Origin: Candidatus Faecalibacterium faecipullorum
Lineage (GTDB): Bacteria > Bacillota > Clostridia > Oscillospirales > Ruminococcaceae
Direction: 5' to 3'
Length of the DNA stretch: 17,194 bases
Assembly (NCBI GenBank): GCA_019118985.1
Contig: DWXX01000133.1
Coordinates: forward strand, 1-17,194
The notes below the pieces were generated by a model. It worked only from the letters and a program-made list of their open reading frames with translations. It did no database searches and was not told the origin of the DNA. Numbering within the stretch: the stretch's first letter is position 1; each line of letters starts with the position of its first letter. Shown one piece after another: positions 14,335 to 17,194 of the stretch. The position numbers and the translations under genes were made by a program.

Positions 14335-15031
14335 AGACCGCCTGGCCCAAAAGTGTTCCACGTGGAACATCTCCCTCACCGGCGCGCAGCTCGAGCTGCT
14401 CGACCGCTATGCCGAGCTGCTTGTCAGCTACAACCAAAAGGTCAACCTGACCGCCATCACCGACCCCGAGGGCATCGAGGACAAGCACTTTCTGGACAGC
14501 CTGCTCTTTGCCGCCCAGCCCGAAGTGGCGGGCAGGATGGTGGACGTCGGGGCGGGGGCGGGCTTCCCCGGCATCGTCGCCAGGATCTACAAGCCCGACC
14601 TTGCCCTCACCCTGATGGAGCCCACCGGCAAGCGGGTGGATTTCCTCCGCTATGCCTGCGAGAGCCTGGGGCTTGCCGGCGTCGAGTTTGCCAAAGAGCG
14701 GGCCGAAGAAGCCGCCCGCAAACACTGGCGGGAGCAGTTCGACCTCGCCTCTGCCCGGGCGGTGGCGGCCCTGCCGGTCCTGGCCGAGTACTGCCTGCCC
14801 CTGGTGCGGGTGGGGGGCTGCTTCATCGCCATGAAGGGCGCCTCCGCCGCCGACGAACTGGAAGCCGCCCGCGGCGCCATCCGCAAGCTGGGCGGCGCCT
14901 ACCGGGAGACCCGGGCCTTCCATCTGCCCGGCGGGGACGCCCGCAGCCTGCTGCTGGTGGAAAAAATATCGCAGACTCCGACCGCCTACCCCAGAAACGG
15001 CGGAAAAATTGCGAAAGCTCCCCTGAAATAA
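14324..15031 (+). CDS. rsmG: 16S rRNA (guanine-527-N7)-methyltransferase RsmG
   Basis: Methylates G527 of 16S rRNA with S-adenosylmethionine, 235 aa. Visible motifs are NQKVNLTAI at 37-45, the SAM-binding VDVGAGAGFPG at 73-83, ASARAVAALPVL near 142-153, and the C-terminal YPRNGGKIAKAPLK. AAGGAGG (14311-14317) is six bases before the ATG and lies inside the mnmG end, so translation is coupled. Codons 11-16 (Cys-Ser-Thr-Trp-Asn-Ile) are formed by a parS palindrome, making this N-terminus partly dictated by a DNA site. In other bacteria loss of RsmG gives low-level streptomycin resistance. Confidence 0.96.
   Translation: MIDKDRLAQKCSTWNISLTGAQLELLDRYAELLVSYNQKVNLTAITDPEGIEDKHFLDSLLFAAQPEVAGRMVDVGAGAGFPGIVARIYKPDLALTLMEPTGKRVDFLRYACESLGLAGVEFAKERAEEAARKHWREQFDLASARAVAALPVLAEYCLPLVRVGGCFIAMKGASAADELEAARGAIRKLGGAYRETRAFHLPGGDARSLLLVEKISQTPTAYPRNGGKIAKAPLK
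14354..14369. promoter_or_regulatory. parS site 1 (inside rsmG)
   Basis: TGTTCCACGTGGAACA is a perfect 16-bp palindrome with the CACGTG core of the parS centromere-like site and two changes from TGTTTCACGTGAAACA. It is identical to the sites at 16010 and 17040. It should be bound by ParB, which is expected just beyond the right edge of the window. Confidence 0.93.
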
Positions 15032-15083
15032 AGCGGAAACCATCGCTCCGCCGCGAAGCGGGACGAACGATTCTGCTGGAAAG

Positions 15084-15143
15084 AACGGCGTTTTTGTGGT
15101 ACTCTTGACCTGCGAGAGTTTTTCCACCAAAGCGCCGTTTTTT
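15084..15143 (+). terminator. Nested hairpin with T-tract before noc (terminator or attenuator)
   Basis: AACGGCG (15084-15090) pairs with CGCCGTT (15133-15139), and the last Ts run on as six T residues (15138-15143). Inside the 42-base loop, GTGG (15096-15099) can pair with CCAC (15124-15127) and CTCT (15102-15105) with AGAG (15115-15118). It follows rsmG by 52 bases and ends only 10 bases before the noc ribosome site, so it either ends the mnmE-mnmG-rsmG unit or attenuates read-through into noc. Confidence 0.6.
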
Positions 15144-15170
15144 GTTGAAAGAAAAGGAGGGGAGCGTCCT

Positions 15171-15968
15171 GTGTTTGAGCGCAAGAAGCCGGTGGGCAAA
15201 GTGGTGGCCCTGCCGGCCGAGCAGATCGAGCCGTCGCCCTTTCAGGCGCGGCGCAGCTTTGACGAGGCCGAACTTGCGGGGCTTGCGGCCAGCATCCGGG
15301 AGAACGGGCTGCTGCAGCCGGTGACCGTCCGCCGCGTCGGCCCCGACCGCTACGAGCTTGTGGCAGGGGAGCGGCGACTGCGCGCCTGCAAGCTGGCCGG
15401 CATGGACAAGGTGCCCGCCATCGTCCGGGACTGTGAGGACCGGGAGACCGCCGCCCTGGGATTGCTTGAAAACATCCAGCGGGCCGACCTCAACCCCTTT
15501 GAGCAGGCGCGCGGTTTACAGGACATCCTGGCCCTGTGGGACTGCACCCAGGCCGAAGCCGCCCGCCGCCTCGGGATGGCCCAGCCCACCCTCGCCAACA
15601 AGCTGCGGCTGTTGCAGCTGACGCCTGACCAGCAGCAGTTCATCCTCGACAACCACCTGACCGAGCGGCACGCCCGGGCGGTGCTCCGCCTGCCCGAGAA
15701 CCGCCGCAGCGAAGCCCTCATCACCATCAACAGCCGCAAGATGAACGCCCGCGCCGCCGACCGCTACGTCGAGCAGCTGCTCAACGCCCCGCCCCGCCCG
15801 CCCCGCCGCCTGCCCATGGTGCGGGATGTGCGCATCTTTGTCAACACCATCGACCACGCCATCCGCCTGATGACCGACAGCGGCGTCCCCGCCACCGCCC
15901 ATCGGGAAGAAGGGGACGGCTACATCGAATACACCGTCCGCATCCCCACCGGCGCGGCGGGCAAATAG
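15171..15968 (+). CDS. noc: ParB-family nucleoid occlusion protein Noc
   Basis: DNA-binding CTPase of the ParB/Noc family, 265 aa, directly after rsmG as in B. subtilis. The nucleotide-binding motifs are GERRLRA at 67-73 and ENIQRADLNP at 100-109. The helix-turn-helix spans about 126-150, and the C-terminal dimer region is shorter and Arg/Pro-rich at its start. At the four positions known to separate ParB (R-T-A-G) from Noc (Q-K-K-R), this protein has Gln138, Lys144, Gln149 and Arg166, so three of four are Noc-type. The start is GTG at 15171 with AAGGAGG ten bases upstream; an earlier GTG at 15096 lies inside a hairpin and is rejected. The N-terminus (MFERKKPVGK) lacks an evident amphipathic membrane-targeting helix. 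A second chromosomal ParB is the alternative reading. Confidence 0.8.
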   Translation: MFERKKPVGKVVALPAEQIEPSPFQARRSFDEAELAGLAASIRENGLLQPVTVRRVGPDRYELVAGERRLRACKLAGMDKVPAIVRDCEDRETAALGLLENIQRADLNPFEQARGLQDILALWDCTQAEAARRLGMAQPTLANKLRLLQLTPDQQQFILDNHLTERHARAVLRLPENRRSEALITINSRKMNARAADRYVEQLLNAPPRPPRRLPMVRDVRIFVNTIDHAIRLMTDSGVPATAHREEGDGYIEYTVRIPTGAAGK

Positions 15969-15982
15969 CGGCTGCGTACATC

Positions 15983-16010
15983 GAGGCCCCCGCCCGGGGC
16001 CTCTTTTTTT
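15983..16010 (+). terminator. noc terminator
   Basis: GAGGCCCC (15983-15990) and GGGGCCTC (15996-16003) form a perfect 8-bp stem around CGCCC, followed by seven T residues (16004-16010). The last T is also the first base of parS site 2. Confidence 0.9.
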
Positions 16011-16025
16011 GTTCCACGTGGAACA
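16010..16025. promoter_or_regulatory. parS site 2 (between noc and GNAT gene)
   Basis: Same perfect palindrome TGTTCCACGTGGAACA as site 1. It fits exactly between the noc terminator's T-tract and the -35 box of the next promoter, with one base between. Confidence 0.93.
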
Positions 16026-16026
16026 C

Positions 16027-16055
16027 TTGCGCAGCCTTTTGCCGTCTGGTATCAT
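16027..16055 (+). promoter_or_regulatory. Promoter of the GNAT pair
   Basis: -35 TTGCGC (16027-16032, 4/6) and -10 TATCAT (16050-16055, 5/6) are separated by 17 bp, with an extended TGG before the -10. Transcription would start near 16062, about 30 bases before the first GNAT gene. parS site 2 ends one base upstream of the -35. Confidence 0.65.
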
Positions 16056-16091
16056 AGAAGAAGAAAACCGTACGGACAAGGGGGAATGTAA

Positions 16092-16616
16092 ATGCAAGTC
16101 GAGCTTCGGGAGCGGACAGAGGAAAACGTCCGCGTCTACTTTGAGCGCACCCGGGACCCGGAAATTCAGGCCCGGATTCCCCAGCGCAGCCAGACAGTGG
16201 AGCAGGCGCTGGAAGCCTACCGGCAGAGCCTTGCGCCGGGGGCGGCCAGCTATGGCCGGACGGTCTGGGCCGACGGCGTCTATGTGGGGGACGTCTGGTG
16301 CTACTGCATCCACGCCGAGGCCGACCCCGACGCCATGGTCAGCTATTGCATCTTTGACAAGGACCGCTGGGGGCAGGGGATTGCCAGCCGGGTGTTGGAA
16401 CAGTTCCTGGCCGATGCCGGGCCCCGGTTCGGCCTGAAACGGGTGGGGGCTTTTGCCTATGCCGACAACCCCGCCTCGGTGCGGGTGCTGGAAAAGAACG
16501 GCTTCACGATCCAGGAAACGTTTGAGGAGGAGGGACGCCGGTCCTTCTACCTTGTGCGGGAACTTGTGCGAGAAATAGAAAAAACAGGGAGGATGGACAA
16601 ATGGAATACAGAGTAA
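16092..16616 (+). CDS. GNAT-family N-acetyltransferase, RimJ/RimL-like
   Basis: Predicted acetyl-CoA-dependent N-acetyltransferase of 174 aa. The acetyl-CoA loop reads DRWGQGIA at residues 91-98, matching the (Q/R)xxGx(G/A) signature, after a beta-strand MVSYCIF. The later stretch ADNPASVRVLEKNGF at 124-138 is the usual RimJ/RimL-type conserved segment. The substrate cannot be told from sequence: protein N-terminus, antibiotic or small amine are all possible. AAGGGGG six bases upstream supports the start. It overlaps the next gene by 16 bp, so the two are coupled. In the canonical Firmicutes layout parA follows noc directly, so this pair looks like an insertion. The product stops short of any membrane segment and is probably cytoplasmic. 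Confidence 0.85.
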   Translation: MQVELRERTEENVRVYFERTRDPEIQARIPQRSQTVEQALEAYRQSLAPGAASYGRTVWADGVYVGDVWCYCIHAEADPDAMVSYCIFDKDRWGQGIASRVLEQFLADAGPRFGLKRVGAFAYADNPASVRVLEKNGFTIQETFEEEGRRSFYLVRELVREIEKTGRMDKWNTE

Positions 16617-16912
16617 TAAGCAACCGGATCACAGCGGTGGAAAACGACCAGGTTCTGGGGGAGATTACCTTCCCGGTCTGCGGGCCTGAGACGGTGGTCA
16701 TCGACCACACCTGGGTGGACCCCAGCCTGCGGGGGCAGGGGACAGCCGGGCAGCTGATGCAGGCGGTGGTGGACAAGCTGCGGGCGGACGGGCGCAAGGC
16801 GCAGGCCACCTGCTCCTATGCGCGGGGGTGGTTCGCCAAACACCCTGAGGCGGCGGATGTCCTCGCAGATGACTGGTGCGACGGACCGGAAGCGTGCAGA
16901 CTCCGGTTTTGA
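16601..16912 (+). CDS. Small GNAT-like acetyltransferase, YjdJ/PF14542 type
   Basis: A 103-aa mini-GNAT. Family features are IDHTWVDPSLRGQGTAGQLM, with the acetyl-CoA loop RGQGTA at residues 44-49, and the C-terminal CSYARGWFAKHPE at 71-83 with a conserved Cys71. Proteins of this type (called YjdJ or GNAT-like in many genomes) are widespread and functionally undefined. The ATG at 16601 is preceded by GGGAGG (16587-16592) eight bases away and lies inside the end of the upstream GNAT gene. No terminator is obvious after it; the next element is the parA promoter 75 bases downstream. Confidence 0.82.
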   Translation: MEYRVISNRITAVENDQVLGEITFPVCGPETVVIDHTWVDPSLRGQGTAGQLMQAVVDKLRADGRKAQATCSYARGWFAKHPEAADVLADDWCDGPEACRLRF

Positions 16913-16987
16913 GAGACATCCGCGAGTAAAATCCCTGCAAAATCTGCCGGGAGATGGGAATTTGGGACAAATTGAGGGCCGAAAGAT

Positions 16988-17016
16988 TTGACGTTGCCCG
17001 GTGAATGGATTATAAT
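16988..17016 (+). promoter_or_regulatory. parA promoter
   Basis: -35 TTGACG (5/6) at 16988-16993 and a perfect -10 TATAAT at 17011-17016 with a 17-bp spacer. The start of transcription should be near 17023, leaving a leader of about 66 bases that contains parS site 3. Confidence 0.85.
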
Positions 17017-17039
17017 AGAGGGCGTAACAAACGGGGGAA

Positions 17040-17055
17040 TGTTCCACGTGGAACA
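17040..17055. promoter_or_regulatory. parS site 3 (parA leader)
   Basis: Third copy of TGTTCCACGTGGAACA, identical to sites 1 and 2. It begins roughly 17 bases downstream of the expected parA transcription start and 34 bases before the parA start codon. Confidence 0.93.
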
Positions 17056-17088
17056 TGACCGCGGCGCAAAGAGGGAGGATGCCGGTTC

Positions 17089-17194
17089 GTGGGCAAGATC
17101 GTAGCAGTGGCAAATCAGAAGGGCGGCGTGGGCAAGACCACCACCGCCGTCAATCTTTCAGCCTGTGTGGCTGCCCTGGGCAAACGGGTGCTGA
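17089..17194 (+). CDS. parA: Chromosome-partitioning ATPase ParA/Soj, N-terminal part (cut by window edge)
   Basis: Only 35 codons are visible. They read [20 protein letters not shown] and continue [14 protein letters not shown], which is the deviant Walker A (KGGVGKTTT) and first helix of ParA/Soj. With ParB at parS the family segregates origins; in B. subtilis Soj also regulates DnaA. The start is GTG at 17089 with GGGAGG (17073-17078) ten bases upstream. An ATG at 17079 is in a different frame and is not the start. parB is expected immediately downstream, outside the window. Confidence 0.95.
   Translation, partial: MGKIVAVANQKGGVGKTTTAVNLSACVAALGKRVL

Noticed and set aside
10975..14379. 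A minus-strand open frame of 1134 codons
   Set aside because: It is antisense to mnmE and mnmG, which carry complete conserved motifs. The composition is that of a shadow frame.
15096..15170. N-terminal extension of noc from GTG 15096
   Set aside because: The extra 25 codons fall in the T-rich hairpin before noc, and the AAGGAGG at 15154-15160 clearly serves GTG 15171.
17079..17088. ATG immediately after the parA ribosome site
   Set aside because: It is in a different frame from the KGGVGKTTT motif and only zero bases from the GGGAGG.
14300..17194. Noc-binding sites (TTTCCCGGGAAA type)
   Set aside because: CCCGGG cores occur by chance in this GC-rich DNA (for example near 16149), but none has the flanking A/T arms of the Noc site.

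Overview
The window is the replication-origin region of a high-GC Firmicute. The order gyrA-gyrB-remB-recF-yaaA-dnaN-dnaA, then divergently rpmH-rnpA-yidD-yidC-jag-mnmE-mnmG-rsmG-noc-(two GNATs)-parA, is the classical Bacillus/Clostridia origin layout. The GC-rich composition (clearly above 60% by eye, not computed), the yidD gene between rnpA and yidC, and a YidC without a lipoprotein signal fit Clostridia, perhaps the Oscillospiraceae/Ruminococcaceae. The taxonomic placement is inference; the gene order is read directly.

Left arm (1-6947, all minus strand): gyrA (5' part only, 149 codons), gyrB, remB, recF, yaaA/rlbA, dnaN and dnaA. These run away from the origin and supply the initiator, sliding clamp, a recombination mediator and DNA gyrase. 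The two intergenic stretches around dnaA (5312-5624 and 6948-7358) hold the origin signals. The dnaN side has seven DnaA-box-like 9-mers, three of them in exact 11-bp tandem. It also has a box / GC-rich / TAG-TAG arrangement resembling the basal unwinding system of Bacillus subtilis. The rpmH side has the divergent dnaA and rpmH promoters and several inverted repeats.

Right arm (7217-15968, plus strand): rpmH has its own strong promoter and two terminators. rnpA-yidD-yidC-jag follow from a separate promoter and end at a clear terminator. mnmE starts a new unit that continues through mnmG and rsmG, and a nested hairpin precedes noc. These genes serve ribosome and RNase P assembly, membrane-protein insertion, and tRNA and rRNA modification.

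Segregation segment (14354-17194): three identical 16-bp palindromic parS sites lie inside rsmG, between noc and the first GNAT gene, and in the parA leader. The ParB-family protein here carries Noc-type rather than ParB-type specificity residues. It is therefore probably the nucleoid occlusion factor, and the parS-binding ParB should lie just beyond the right edge. A two-gene acetyltransferase unit with its own promoter separates noc from parA.

I found no mobile element, CRISPR array, tRNA or rRNA, and no gene set that looks like a new system. The points of interest are regulatory and origin architecture, a quinolone-relevant GyrA residue, and small extensions of conserved proteins.
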